A DNA stretch of 64,000 bases from assembly GCA_033675265.1 (NCBI GenBank), contig JAUJYZ010000610.1:79501-143500 (forward strand), in the 5' to 3' direction. A program made the translations under genes and the position numbers. The stretch's first letter is position 1; each line of letters opens with the position of its first letter. Under the pieces are notes generated by a model. It was not told the DNA's origin, ran no database searches, and worked only from the letters and a program-made list of their open reading frames with translations. This DNA comes from Actinostola sp. cb2023. Lineage: Eukaryota > Cnidaria > Anthozoa > Actiniaria > Actinostolidae. This document shows, in pieces, positions 29,192 to 42,100 of this stretch.

Positions 29192-29284
29192 TAGATTCCA
29201 ACTTTTGACAATAATAATATTATTGTTGTAGTTTCAAATACTCCAGTTTTGCATTGTTTAGAGATGACCGCTGTCCTTGACAAA

Positions 29285-29433
29285 AGACGCATTTACTACA
29301 GGCTTAGCCTCGATTCAGAGAACAGTCCGTGCAATTCAAAAATGTTTCTATTGTTTCATGTAAACATTTTTTCGTGTTCTTGTTGATATTTGATAATTTT
29401 CACTGACTCGAGGCTAACCCTGTACAAATGCGT
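29285..29433. mobile_element. Small MITE with GACGCATTT ends
   Basis: GACGCATTTACTACAGGCTT...CTCGATTCAG is mirrored by CTGACTCGAGGCTAACCCTG...AAATGCGTC. Confidence 0.6.
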
Positions 29434-31515
29434 CTGATATCAATAAGTACAGCGGTTTCTGGGGGATCTGTGAACGCGAAAAGGGACTATTGCAAGAAAT
29501 CCATTTTGACAATGTATTACTATTATTTAACCATGCAACCAGAGCCCGTATTTTCAAAGAAATTTCACTGAGAAAGCCTTTCCTAGTTGCATGGTTAGAT
29601 AGTGTAGCTAAGATAAACATTTGTATTTCACTTTAATCAGAGGGAAAGGAAAGAGGGAAAGAGAGGGTCATTATGCCTAAGACTTATTTGGAGATTTTTC
29701 AATAATGTGCATGAGAGTGGCTACCCTGCACCTCTTTCCTGGTGAGTAGAAAAAACTCTGCTACATGTAGTAGGGTAGACAGTGACACAAAAGTGCAGGA
29801 TTGCAGAAAGAGTATGCAAATTAAGAAAATTGAAGTATTTATTTTTATTACATGTAGATGTTTATGACACTCTTGAATAAAACAAGAGCACACCCAGAAT
29901 TGACCGTGCTATGCAAAAGCAAGTATATTTAGAAACTGCAGGCTGAAATTTACCCCACCCTCCCAATCAGACACTTTTCAATAAAACTTTTACAAGAACA
30001 ATAGCTACACTTGTAAATTACAGAGCCTTAGAGAACACAGGCTGGCCTTGACCAAAATGTGCTTCACAGGTCCTTTCATATTTTTGCAATAAATGGTCAC
30101 ATGTTACAAAATTCATCTGGATGGCAAATGTTAAAACATTTTAGAAGCCTCCAAAACACAACAAAGCATGTAATGCTCATCAGTACACTAGGTGAAGTTA
30201 AATATTTTACTTTATTGTATTTTTTGTCAAAGAATGCACGAAATATGCATGAGAGCACTTGAAATATGGGACCGTATTTTGTGTGGTTACTTCAAACTGG
30301 CTTTCCAATCAATCATGCACAATCGTGTGATGAAAATTAACCAACCAGCGTGAGAAATTCTACAGTTTTGGCTAGCGCGCGCTCGTACAGAGATTTCCAA
30401 GTTTTCACTGTAATTTGTTGTTTTTCTTTCACCAGAATAGCTAGTTTCTTTGACAAAATATATAATAAACAATTTATTAATCGGCTAAGCATCTAATACG
30501 GATGTGAATTTTTACTACACAGTATTATAGTCGTATTCAATGCTTAGCCGACTAATAACCTCTATTTATAAAATATAATCAAGGGGATAACAGCAGCATA
30601 GTGTACTTCCCCTCTCAAAAATAAGAATGCATACAGCCTTTTAATAATAATTAATAATAATAAAATAATAATAATAACGGTTTAATGAAGCATTCCTACA
30701 TCTTCAAAACAGGCTAAATTAATATATTAGGTAAGAAAGAAAGAAAGCTAAAATATAAAATATGTTAAAAATATGTATTATATATGTAGAATACTACTGA
30801 TACACGAAATATGCTGAAATATTTCTCATCAATAGACTTCACTGAGTCTGCCTTGGGGAAAAATAGGGCAAATGATACACAGGGTATTACTCAAATACAA
30901 CAACATGATATGGCAAGTAATTTATTAGTCTTTGTACAAGATTGTACATTTATCTGCACATTTACTGAGAAGGAAAGAAAATACACCCCACCAATCTTGT
31001 TCTGTACTCTTTTAACATTCACAAAAACACGACATTTTATATGGATACTTATTTTTTTGCAAAGGAACCCGAAACGAAGCCAACTGATTTTGTTCTGTCT
31101 CAACGGTATCGTAGTCCGTTGTTGAAGGAGGTAATTTATAGCGTAAATTAATCACTTGCCTCGACAGAAGAGAAGCGAAAACAAGTACAAAACCAAACTT
31201 GCGTGTTTTTCTTTGTGACCAGTAAAATCATTGCAGTTTCTTAGCAGAAAATAGTAGCAATGATCACCATTCAGACCGTCCGCCATTTTGAAAAAGAAAA
31301 AGATTCAGCTTTGTGTGTTATACCTATGCGCAGAGGATTCTCTTCTGAAAAGCTCCGAGCATCGTATAGATTGACCAATCACGATTGAGCATTTACAAAT
31401 GAAAGTCGCGCATGCGCGGACATTTGGACCAATCAGCATCGGCCTAGAAATGGCTGTTACCAGAGCCTCCGACGGGAGAAGGAACGACCGACCGAGGAGC
31501 TCTGGGTACGAGAAT
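29434..31515. other. Intergenic with one hairpin
   Basis: GGCTAAGCAT / ATGCTTAGCC with ATTAATC and ATTAGTC shoulders forms a hairpin at 30475-30556. ATA-rich low complexity lies at 30640-30680. No gene is supported. Confidence 0.45.
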
Positions 31516-31794
31516 GAAATGTGGTCTCCAAGCATTCAAGTCAAATTATCTTTCGATTTCTACCGACCCCCAAGCTGCTTAATGTTACGGAGGCGAAGAT
31601 TATTCAATAATCATTCCATTCATCACAATAAATGACTTTCAAAAAATGCGTAGCTCCTGCTATGAATGTTCAAAGTGCATGTATACGGCGAAGACGGCAG
31701 CCATTGTCAGTTTAGCTCGTCATGTCTGGACCTCCCTCACCTTGCAATATGTAACTCATAATACATCGTAAATACTGGTTATGACAACTGCAGC
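31516..31794 (+). repeat. 279-bp dispersed repeat, copy 2
   Basis: Same-strand partner of 23336-23614. The flanks differ immediately outside, so it is a discrete unit, not part of a larger duplication. Confidence 0.85.
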
Positions 31795-31872
31795 ATGCCT
31801 TCAGCATTGATAAAATAGAATCCATCATTTTCAGTAGAGTTGCATATGTTCATATAGGCAAGTTAATAAATA

Positions 31873-32153
31873 TACACTCAATTGCAGAAACGTTGTAGTA
31901 TACATTTATACAAATATCTAATGAGATACAAGATATCTAATGATACAAAGTGCGAAACATCGCTTATTTTCATCTAGTATATCTGAAACATCAATTTTAG
32001 ATTAGTATCGCATCCAAAAAGGACAACACAATAATTTTCAGCACTATTTTGTGCTTAAACAGATGTATTTTAGCATGTTCAACATTTTGCATCTCATTAG
32101 ATATTTGTATATTTGTATAAATGTATACTACAACGTTTCTGCAAACGAGTGTA
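31873..32153. mobile_element. MITE with TACACTC-type ends
   Basis: TACACTCAATTGCAGAAACG and its near reverse complement, with TA flanks. Inner arms TATACATTTATACAAATATC pair with the mirror stretch at 32100-32125. Confidence 0.75.
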
Positions 32154-33063
32154 TATATGAGATAGAACTTCGCCATCTTGTTTGTTATTCCTGTTATTTA
32201 AATTAGCGCGGGATGGCGCGGGATCTATGCGCGTGTCAGAGGGTCTTTGTGTTTATGTTGGTATTTCACGCATGCGCAGACAAAATGCCCATATGCTTAC
32301 AATGACCACAACTGAATAAATTAATCACGAGGAAAATTACGAAGAAGTGAGTGTGAGAGTCGTGTCCCTACTAGCAGTACTGCTATCAACTTAAACAGCA
32401 AATAGCAATACCAAAATCCTTTGCAGTCTTGGAGAGTTGACTGTTGCTTCGACTGCGACAACGATTTTTGAAATAGGTGTATAGTCTGAGAGAATACAAA
32501 AGCCACGAAGATGGCCACGATTGCCTGAACTGAAGCCAACGAAAATGCAGGCCTTGTGTGTATTGAAAATACAATCATACTCGTACAAGTTCGTCCGCAG
32601 TCATTTTTTTATTTATTTTTATTTTTTATTAATTGGCTCGGTCAGGAGCCCATTACTCCTGGCTCGGTGCACTAGGTCCCTATATGCAGACGGCGAACAG
32701 TCTAGCTACAGACCAGAAGATGGCCAATATCACGGCAAATAACTCTGCATAATTACTCAACTTAAAAATACCACCAAAGCTCTGAAACAAGTCAACGAAA
32801 CTGCAGGCCTGTTTTGATGAAAAATACAATCATTCATTAATTCTCGTCGAGAGTACGTTCAGTTGCCCTGCCATGTAACATGTGTATACTTATTTTCCAA
32901 TACTGAAACAATTGTCACGTGACTAAAACCAGATGGCTTGAAATAATCAAAGCTATATATAGCCGTATTAGTTCCACAGTTTTATTATTGATAACTTATA
33001 ACTTAACATCTTGAAGATGTGGTGCGAGTATTTGGGAGAGGACATGACGTATACTTTTAGGGA
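32154..33063. other. Intergenic, no gene seen
   Basis: Contains GCGCGGGATGGCGCGGGATC at 32203-32225 and a partial copy (GTCAGGAGCCCATTAC) of the 21130 palindrome at 32641. No gene is supported. Confidence 0.4.
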
Positions 33064-33282
33064 GTTTAACATTTACAAAATCTAAGACGGCGACTTGAAC
33101 CGGAAGTGTAAATAACTTCTGTTCGGAGTTTCATACCTTCATAGTTGGTATTCCCTGTGGATAAAGTAACCTCACAGGCTTAGACTTGGACTAAATCTCT
33201 AATGTACGAAACCCCGAACAAAAGTTATTTACACTTCCAGTTGAAGTCGCCGTCGTAGATTTTGCAAAACTTAAACTAACAG
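33064..33282. mobile_element. Palindromic MITE
   Basis: Arms of about 70 bases: GTTTAACATTTACAAAATCT, GACGGCGACTT and GGAAGTGTAAATAACTT pair with AAGTTATTTACACTTCC, AAGTCGCCGTC and AGATTTTGCAAAACTTAAAC. Confidence 0.75.
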
Positions 33283-34171
33283 GATGAACAGAATGATTTC
33301 CCATCAGCAGTGACGACAGTTTTTATACTGAACTAGACGCTCTACTAGCGTGAACTCGGGCTTCTTAATAAAGCTGTTTTGATAGATTTTAAATGTGAAA
33401 CCTAATAGCTTATTTGTATCATCATACAGAATGGCAAAAATACAATCGAAAACAACCTTAGATTTTAGGAAACTATTTTAGAAAATAGAGCAGAAAACAG
33501 CGTTTGGTCACTCGTTACGTGACTCAGTAGAGCATGCATACTAGTTCGATTACCTTGCAAGAAACGATTTCACAAACCGCTCATCAAAAAAATTACGAGT
33601 TCTTACTAAGCCACAGACATCTGTTAGAAATACACTTTCAGACAGAATTGCAAGGCCAAAAAGTATTCTCTAGGATATATGCATATTTAACTTGAAGCAG
33701 TATTAATGAACAACTCGACTGGCTCGAGCAAGGGAGCACGGCTTGACTTGGACTTGGAAGAAAATCACAAATTTGTCTTTGAAATACAAAAGTATATATT
33801 AAGTACTGACCGTTTTTTTGTATCCAATGTGTAATAATTTATCCTATTTATATATTTATATATTTTTTCCTTTCTTTTCTATTTTGTACTCGTTCTATAT
33901 TATACACAATCTGTAATCTTTTTGTAATTTGTATTTTTGTTTTTTTCTCTGCTTGCTAGTTAAAAAAATTGTAATATATCGATGTAAGCCCCCTAGATAA
34001 GCTACGTTGCTTCTGGGACAAACATTAAGTCAAATATGTTTTAAATTAAATTAAAAAAAAAAAGGGAGCACGGCAGAATCCTTTTTGAATGCTGGTGATT
34101 TGATTTATCGTTACGTACGTACGTCCGCCGCATCTTGAATTTCGTTGATAAGCTGCTGACCACAACTTCTG
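33283..34171. other. Intergenic, no gene seen
   Basis: A/T-rich, with T-rich runs near 33840-33960 and an A-rich run at 34050-34062. No gene is supported. Confidence 0.4.
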
Positions 34172-34220
34172 TATACTAAAATTGGAACGATACAGATACA
34201 GAGAAGATTAGCATGGCCCC
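34172..34220 (+). pseudogene. U6 snRNA fragment
   Basis: TATACTAAAATTGGAACGAT and GAGAAGATTAGCATGGCCCC match the conserved centre of U6 spliceosomal RNA. The six bases GATACA are duplicated in between. The 5' stem-loop and everything 3' of GGCCCC are missing, so this is a dead copy, probably from retrotransposition of a U6 transcript. Confidence 0.85.
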
Positions 34221-34325
34221 GTGATTTTGTACCGACAGCGGTAAACACGCATGCGCTATGGTAACCACTTGCAGATTTGGCGTAGAAACATGACGACGAA
34301 AAAGAAGAACAGCCTGCATTTTTAG

Positions 34326-34353
34326 ACTCGGGCCTTCCACAGGAAGCCCGAGT
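34326..34353. repeat. ACTCGGGC hairpin
   Basis: ACTCGGGCCTTCC and GGAAGCCCGAGT with a short ACA loop; relative at 25414-25442. Confidence 0.65.
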
Positions 34354-34379
34354 AATAATATTGCTATGATTTTCATCTC

Positions 34380-34741
34380 CAATTTCTTGCTGATTCGAAT
34401 CAATATTTGCCACAATAAATACGCTCTCTCCTGTATTTTCCTGGCCTTGCATATTTCCATTCGTACTTTCCAAATTATGCCCCAGCACTTTCTCAAGTCT
34501 TGCCGCGTGGTCACGTAGATTTTGGCTTTTCAATCCAAGATTGCTCTATCCTTTGTCATCCCAGAGCTCCTTCAAGACTTTCATGTAGCCCTATACTAGG
34601 CCTTTTTCTTGCCATTGTCGTCAAGCGGTGGATATTCTGATGAAATCATAGCGAGCGCTTTCCTCTTACATTCTAAAATATCACTGTTCATTTGGTCGGT
34701 CCATTTACATCTGCTATGATTTCTTTGGCTTGAATCTGCCA
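34380..34741 (-). pseudogene. Non-LTR retrotransposon-like N-terminal fragment, frameshifted
   Basis: From Met at 34741 a minus frame reads MADSSQRNHSRCKWTDQMN, continues with ILECKRKALAMISSEYPP and stops near 34595. A second frame (34533 downwards) reads LKSQNLRDHAARLEK. The pattern (W-T-x-x-M-N, C-x-x-A-L, PP, then S-Q-N-L-R-D-x-A-x-R-L-E-K) is one I know from N-terminal regions of cnidarian and sponge reverse-transcriptase-type ORFs. I could not place RT itself. The U6 fragment lies 160 bases away, in opposite orientation. Confidence 0.5.
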
Positions 34742-34950
34742 TGTCGATAAGAGTTTAACAAGTCGAGCGAATTTCGCTCAAAGCTTCTTTTAAAGACGAA
34801 GAAGATAGGGATTCCGCGCATAAGAGTAGTAATGTAGAATTTACAATCTCTTTATGTTCTGCTTCGGTAAGACCCAATATATATGCGCGAAGTTAATTCA
34901 GTGACCGAAATATGTCTTTGATTGAATAATAGCCCAGCATTGGGCTACAA

Positions 34951-34952
34951 TA

Positions 34953-35007
<55 letters not shown>

Positions 35008-35027
35008 TAATAATAATAATAATAATA
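34951..35027. repeat. (AAT)n microsatellite
   Basis: About 25 trinucleotides with a few interruptions. Confidence 0.9.
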
Positions 35028-35284
35028 ACGGTTTATTCAATAGTGTACAGTCAAGCAGATAATCCTATAATCAGTAACACTGTCTTGTCTGGCTATTCCC
35101 GTATAAATAATACGCTGTTATTAGTGTTTTATTAGACTGTTTCATTAACGTCACAATAATTAACTAAATTATTTTTAGATATCAAAACAACACACACAAG
35201 AAGCCTTTAGTACTAGATGAGCCTGCTTTATCTAATACATATAGTTTGCTTAGCAATGTACTATAAAAGTATGTATAAAATATA

Positions 35285-35528
35285 TACACCTATTTCAAAA
35301 AACGTTGGCATCTGAAATTTGAATCTGAAATCTGAATCTGAAATCATATTATTATTGTGGGCATGAGGGTATTACATGTACATATATCTGGTAATTACTG
35401 GAATATGCCTACACGACCTTTAGGCGAAGACCTGCGTTGGCGAATAGTGTGGCTACGAGTGTTTTTAGGTCACAGATTCAGATTTCAGATTCAGATTTCA
35501 GATGCCAACGTTTTTTGAAATAGGTGTA
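35285..35528. mobile_element. MITE with TACACCTATTTCA ends, copy 1
   Basis: TACACCTATTTCAAAAAACG plus TTGGCATCTGAAAT subterminal repeats, mirrored at the other end. TA precedes it and TC follows. The centre shares TTATTATTGTGGGCATGAG and GGCGAAGA with 48440-48687, so the two are copies of one family. Confidence 0.85.
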
Positions 35529-37301
35529 TCATATGTATATCATCTATAAGTACTTATTCTCTTAATTGTCCCTATTAAAAACAACTCACCGTAGCTTAAA
35601 GGGGCAATGTCACACTGACGCATGCGCGTTAAAACCATAACAATAACAATAACAATCACAAACGGTTTGAAAGCCTAAAGCCGATACTGGTGCCAAATCC
35701 GATCAAATAAATAAATATTACTGCAGATATTTATATAGTATAGTCCAATTCAACAGAAGCTTGGTTTAAATGATGTCCTTCAAGTGAAATTACAAATGCT
35801 GTGGCCTTTTATTCTTTTATAATAAATTCGCACAGAACATTCAGAATATGACAGCAAATTAGATCCCCATTAGAACATATCGTTTCGAAGTAAACTGTGA
35901 GGAAAAATCAAAACAATTACGAAACAAACCTTGTGAGAATAGCTCGCTTCGATCAACCTCAAAGTGCGAGTCCAACCGTCGATACGACTACGTTATATTC
36001 CGAGTGAAACGAGAAACGAAGCGATGGCTGAATCGTTTTGTACTTTCCCCGAGGTCTTCAGTATATTCCATGTCTCATAAACAGTCCAAGGTACATTGCA
36101 TTGTAATTGCTTTCTTCACAAAGCTCTGTCAAGCTTCTTGTCGGCGACAATCAATCGAGGCCTTCGAGAATGACTTCTTCGAACCTCTGCAACTCATCGG
36201 GTTTTTAAGCCGTTTACTGAAAGAAGGCCACAAACTTCCCAACGAATATAATTAATATTGTAGAAGATAAAAAATATTGGTTACACTGTATAAAGGACGA
36301 TGAAATACAACTTATTTCGAAGATTTGAATCACTTCACACATCTCTCGCATTGAACTTGATTTTAGTCCACCGTGGACCGAATTCAAGATTTCGATTAAT
36401 TAGTGCCCAGGCCACCTCGACCACGATCCGTGTATTTGCCCCTTTAAAATCCAGTAACAAGTTCTTCGTATAATTGAGCTCTATGATTTCGATATATATC
36501 GACGTAAAGGTGTATCTATATAGCTTATTCTAATAAATAGAAACAAGCAACTTTTATGGCTACGGAAGATGAAGTACATGACGTGAGCATCCAATTGACT
36601 TTTTAATTAAGAACGAATATAGATCAATAGCCTTAGACAATAGGTAGACATTAGGTCTGGATCACTTGAAGAACAAAGGAAGGCCGACAGTATCGCGGCT
36701 TGATTTTTTTAGACGGCATTTCCGGCCTCGATCGTGAGGAATTTTCATCAGCAGAATTGCATCTTTTCCGATAGAATACACTCTGCTTGATAATACATGG
36801 AGGGCAGTGTTTGCCACTCAGTCGAAGATAAATAATGAGTATCTTAACAGCTGATTGAATCCAAGCAATTAAAGTAACTTACGGAGTCTATATATTGTTC
36901 TCTTCTTATTACTTTGCCCGAAGGCAATTGCTTGCATGAGTTTCAATATCCGTCAATATATCAAAAATAGTCAGTATATCGATGACCTTTCTAGAAAAAA
37001 ATTAGTATACATCATCGGTACTCTTCACGAGTCAAGAAGAGAGGCAATGACGAATAATAATAAATTAACGATGAAATCATGAATTATTTGAAGTTCTTAA
37101 GTTCTCTAGAATATTAATACACCGGAGGAAACATACGTTCTTGGCCTGTGTCAGTTTCGTGTCAATTGTATTTAAATTCTGTGTGTAAATTTCGTGCAAA
37201 TTAAAGTTATATGGCTTTGGACATTTACACACAATTTACACGAGTTTGCACTGAATTTAGCGTGGGTTGTATTCTAGTTGAGTTCCACTGAACTTTCGCG
37301 A
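35529..37301. other. Intergenic, no gene seen
   Basis: An 83-codon plus frame at 36004-36255 has no recognisable domain. CAATAA hexamers occur near 35640. No gene is supported. Confidence 0.4.
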
Positions 37302-38995
37302 TGAGATGTTCCATCTTCCATGATGAGAAGTTCCATCTTCCATGATGAGATGTTCCATCTTCCATGATGAGATGTTCCATCTTCCATGATGAGAAGTTTC
37401 ATCTTCCATGATGAGAAGTTCCATATCTTCCATGATGAGATGTTCCATCTTCCATGATGAGATGTTCCATCTTCCATGATGAGATGTTCCATCTTCCATG
37501 ATGAGAAGTTTCATCTTCCATGATGAGAAGTTCCATATCTTCCATGATGAGATGTTCCATCTTCCATGATGAGATGTTCCATCTTCCATGATGAGAAGTT
37601 CCATATCTTCCATGATGAGATGTTCCATCTTCCATGATGAGATGTTCCATCTTCCATGATGAGAAGTTCCATATCTTCCATGATGAGATGTTCCATCTTC
37701 CATGATGAGATGTTCCATCTTCCATGATGAGAAGTTCCATATCTTCCATGATGAGATGTTCCATCTTCCATGATGAGAAGTTCCATATCTTCCATGATGA
37801 GATGTTCCATCTTCCATGATGAGAAGTTTCATCTTCCATGATGAGAAGTTCCATATCTTCCATGATGAGAAGTTCCATCTTCCATGATGAGAAGTTCCAT
37901 ATCTTCCATGATGAGAAGTTCCATCTTCCATGATGAGATGTTCCATCTTCCATGATGAGAAGTTTCATCTTCCATGATGAGAAGTTCCATATCTTCCATG
38001 ATGAGAAGTTCCATCTTCCATGATGAGAAGTTCCATATCTTCCATGATGAGAAGTTCCATATCTTCCATGATGAGAAGTTCCATATCTTCCATGATGAGA
38101 AGTTCCATATCTTCCATGATGAGATGTTCCATCTTCCATGATGAGATGTTCCATCTTCCATGATGAGAAGTTCCATATCTTCCATGATGAGATGTTCCAT
38201 CTTCCATGATGAGATGTTCCATCTTCCATGATGAGAAGTTCCATATCTTCCATGATGAGATGTTCCATCTTCCATGATGCATGAGATGTTCCATCTTCCA
38301 TGATGAGAAGTTTCATATCTTCCATGATGAGATGTTCCATCTTCCATGATGAGAAGTTCCATCTTCCATGATGAGATGTTCCATCTTCCATGATGAGAAG
38401 TTCCATATCTTCCATGATGAGATGTTCCATCTTCCATGATGCATGAGATGTTCCATCTTCCATGATGAGAAGTTTCATATCTTCCATGATGAGATGTTCC
38501 ATCTTCCATGATGAGAAGTTCCATCTTCCATGATGAGATGTTCCATCTTCCATGATGAGATGTTCCATCTTCCATGATCAGAAGTTTCATCTTCCATGAT
38601 GAGAAGTTCCATATCTTCCATGATGAGATGTTCCATCTTCCATGATGAGAAGTTCCATATCTTCCATGATGAGAAGTTCCATATCTTCCATGATGAGAAG
38701 TTCCATATCTTTCATAATAAGATGTTACATCTTCCATTATGAGGTGTTTGATCTTCCATGATGAGATGTTCCATCTTCCTTGATGAGAAGTTTTCATATC
38801 TTCCATGATGAGATGTTCCATCTTCCATAATGAGATGTTCCATCTTCCATCTTCCATGATGAGGTGTTTCATCTTCCACGATGAGAAGTTCTGTCTTCCG
38901 TAATGAGATGCTCAATCTTCCATTATTATAATGAGATGTTCCATCTTCCATAACGAGATGATCCATCTTCCATTATATGAGATGTTCCATCTTCC
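37302..38995. repeat. 19/21-bp minisatellite (~1.7 kb)
   Basis: Units ATGAGATGTTCCATCTTCC (19 bp), ATGAGAAGTTCCATCTTCC (19 bp) and a 21-bp form with an extra AT (CCATATCTTCC) follow each other more than 80 times. Towards 38700-38995 the units decay. Two 4-base insertions (ATGCATGAG) at 38275 and 38440 lie in nearly identical neighbourhoods, showing block duplication. Every minus frame is almost free of stops, so the 200-390-codon frames here are not genes. The array begins 140 bases beyond the stop of the membrane protein gene. Confidence 0.95.
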
Positions 38996-39118
38996 ACAAT
39001 TAAAATGAGGTGTCTTCCATAATGAGATTTAGAGGTTATGTCCAGCTTTCGTGATAGAATGCAATCGTTCGTAATCTCTATGATGAGATCGATGATAGGC
39101 AATGCCGAAGAGGTTGAC

Positions 39119-39124
39119 TTTATT
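39119..39124 (-). terminator. Polyadenylation signal AATAAA
   Basis: AATAAA on the minus strand, 14 bases after the stop codon of the 39139-43439 exon. This would end the mRNA before the minisatellite. Confidence 0.5.
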
Positions 39125-39138
39125 GTCTGGCAAAAGGG

Positions 39139-42100
39139 TCAACGCTGCATGGTGCAGTTCTCTTCGTCAAAGGAATTTAGCAAAGGTTGATAGCCGTCAC
39201 CTTCGCTGATGAATTCCAGAGGTGGATCATTGCTTGACCTTTTAGGGAAAATACATCGATTAAGTTTAATCAGCAACCGCACTACTTGAGAGATTACAGC
39301 TGCAACAACCAGTATCACTAAAGAACAGGGCGGGGCAGCAAGGAGTAAATAATTCATCACCTCAAGCCCGCTGATTAGTGTCTTCATTGGACTTTTAGAA
39401 ACAATACCTTCAGTGATGAGTACAGATTTACACAAATTGGTGGTTGCTATAACAACATGTATAAACAAAAATGTCAGAGCGAGAACATTTGCTTTGTTGT
39501 CCCTATAAGGCATGATGAGGACATTGTGCATAAGTATTACGACGCATATTATGGTCATTAAGAAAAGACGAAGCACAGGCATTGCCACAAAGGAGTACAG
39601 GCACAGAAGCACAAGGCGACGACCTATCAGAATGCTGTCCCAGTACAAGGCGCCATTGGACTGGCTATTTGGTGGTCTAAAAGGACCCTCAATAACTTGT
39701 ACTAGGGATTCCGTTGTTTCTTGATCCCGATAACTTGTATATCCTACTGTCATTCGGTGTTGGCCATTCTTTTGCGAGCATCGTTTGCGAAGCCAATGCA
39801 ATAAAAATGGAAGAGGCACAAAGCAAGCTCCAACAAAGTGCCAGGCGCTGATCTCTTGACGTCGTAACTTCGATGTGCCTATCAACAGAACAACAAGAAA
39901 TGGAACCACAAAAATGATGTTGTAGGCGATCAAGGCGTACTGCCACCAATGGACCCAACACGTGATGTTACCATCCAGAAACAGACGCCAATTTGTGCGA
40001 CCATTGATTCTCAGAGGTGTGCAATTTAATAGTTCCAATGAGGTGTTCCCAAGTCGTTCGTATCCAAGTAGTAGAATCTCGATGATGGATGCAATGTACG
40101 GAGCAAAGAGTGGTCTGGTTTTCTTTGTGGTCAAACATACGAGGCAGTGTAGAAAATAGAATGCCAACACAACCACCATGGCTGCAAAAACTTGTATGGA
40201 ACGAAACAGCTCTTTTGTAACGGCATTCAAACCGGGAAACGGACACCCTGAGGAAGTGTCTATTTGTTCAATCTCAAAGTTAAAAAACGATATTATAGAT
40301 GAAATAACCAAGCTGTCGTGTACGATTTTGTGGCAAGGCTGCAGGGTTAGGAGCTCGGCTATTTGATAGAAGTAAAATATGATCTTAGAGTAACCGCTAC
40401 CACCACCGTGTTTATTGGTCACTGGTAAACCTATATTGTTCAGTACGGACTTTTTCTTCTTAAACCAAAGTACTTTATCCATGAAAATTTGGCTAATTGA
40501 AGGTCTGAAAATAACATAAATTGCCATAATAGTCGAATAAACACCAACAATCACCCAGAACCACCCTTGGTTACACTCATTTATGGAACGACAGTTACGG
40601 TTGAACATGCTTTCTGTAAACCCTTCCTTACATGATCCACACATGGTTCCAGATCGATTGCCATAGCAACTGTTGTATAATCCAGAGTTTGCGCTCGATT
40701 TAGGTACTCGACAGTACTTTTCAGGGCATCTTGTAAAATTGAGTTCTGGAGGATCTTGGCCATGGGAAGCCAAGTAGCCCCAATAGTCTCGACTGGTTTC
40801 TATTTTCCAAGTGCAGTTGGCTCCAAAAGGACACCGAAAACATGTTGTTGGTGTTGCTATCAACGTAGAGCCGTGGAATGATCCTCTTTGAAGACTGTAC
40901 GAACCCTCTGCACACATGATGCAAGTAAATTTCAGCCGAGTGATATTCGAAGTGCAGTGGTCCCGTGTAAGGTTTGGCTGATGGACGCGTGAAAGGTTCT
41001 CAAATATCATAGAGCTTCCCACTGGGCACAACAAGTCGGTCTTGTGGTCAAAATACACAAAACCGCCATTCTGAATTGTGAAGAGTGGACTCTTCACTCT
41101 CGTCGAGGCGTTGGATACAAAACTGGAATTTATCAGCACCAATGGGCCTTTAGCTCCTGCATATACAAACTGCATGAGTTTTTCTCCGTCTCGAATTCCT
41201 GAAACTTGTCTTTGGGTTTGAATGAATATAGAGTTTTGAATCTTCAAGCTAGCTGTTCCTTGATCTTCCACGTAGATATGACCACCAATCATGGGATGAC
41301 GGGAGAAGTTGTTTCTGAACTTACACCTACTAAACGAGGTGTTGCCACTGGATAGGTATAGTAAGGACAAGGTGCCAGTGTTGTTCTCAAAGGTAACCTC
41401 TTCAAAAGAGATTGTATTATTATATTGATATACAGGAAATGTCGTACAACCTTGAGGATTCTTCTCAACATCTTCTGGCATGTAGAAGAATAATAAACTA
41501 TTGATACTTCGGCTTATACCAGGGTTTTGATAATTGTCCTTAAAAACAGATCGGCGTATTTGGACACTAATGCGGCCTCGATGAGAAGCATAAATCCCCA
41601 AAAGAAAGCTGTCAGAATTTCTCAGTGAATTAGACAAGAAACGAACTCCATCAAGCACGACTTTCCCAGACGTAAATATTCCTTTTTTCTTCACGGACTT
41701 AAGGGTTATTGAAATGATTTTGTCAAAGTTGTTATTACTGAATGTAGTGTTGCTCACACGCATGTTTAGGATCTCGGGGTGCGTGTTGTAGAGAGCTACT
41801 GACATTTCGTTGCGCGTAAACGTTGAGTCGCGAATGAAGAGCGACGTATTCTGGAATTTTGTGGTCCTGTTTGTTATAAAGTACCAAGCATTAACGCAGA
41901 ATTCTCTGTTATTATCACAAGTGAGATTTTGGATGTTGATCACCTTTACATTGTTTATTGCCATGGCACCTTTGTTGTCATCAAATCTTGAATTGAAGAT
42001 GTTTAAACTTGATTTTCTCATCACTTGTGGAATAATGACCGCAATTGTAAAAGCTGCAATTTCAGAAGACTGTGGAGAAACGTTACTGGTAAACTTTGAG

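Noticed and set aside
36004..36255. 83-codon plus frame with a possible short first exon (Met near 36024)
   Set aside because: No downstream exon, domain or convincing donor could be shown, so it was left as intergenic.
37257..38966. Several overlapping minus frames of 70-390 codons
   Set aside because: They are translations of the 19/21-bp minisatellite in different phases. All frames stay open because the unit lacks stops, and there is no domain, start context or codon bias.
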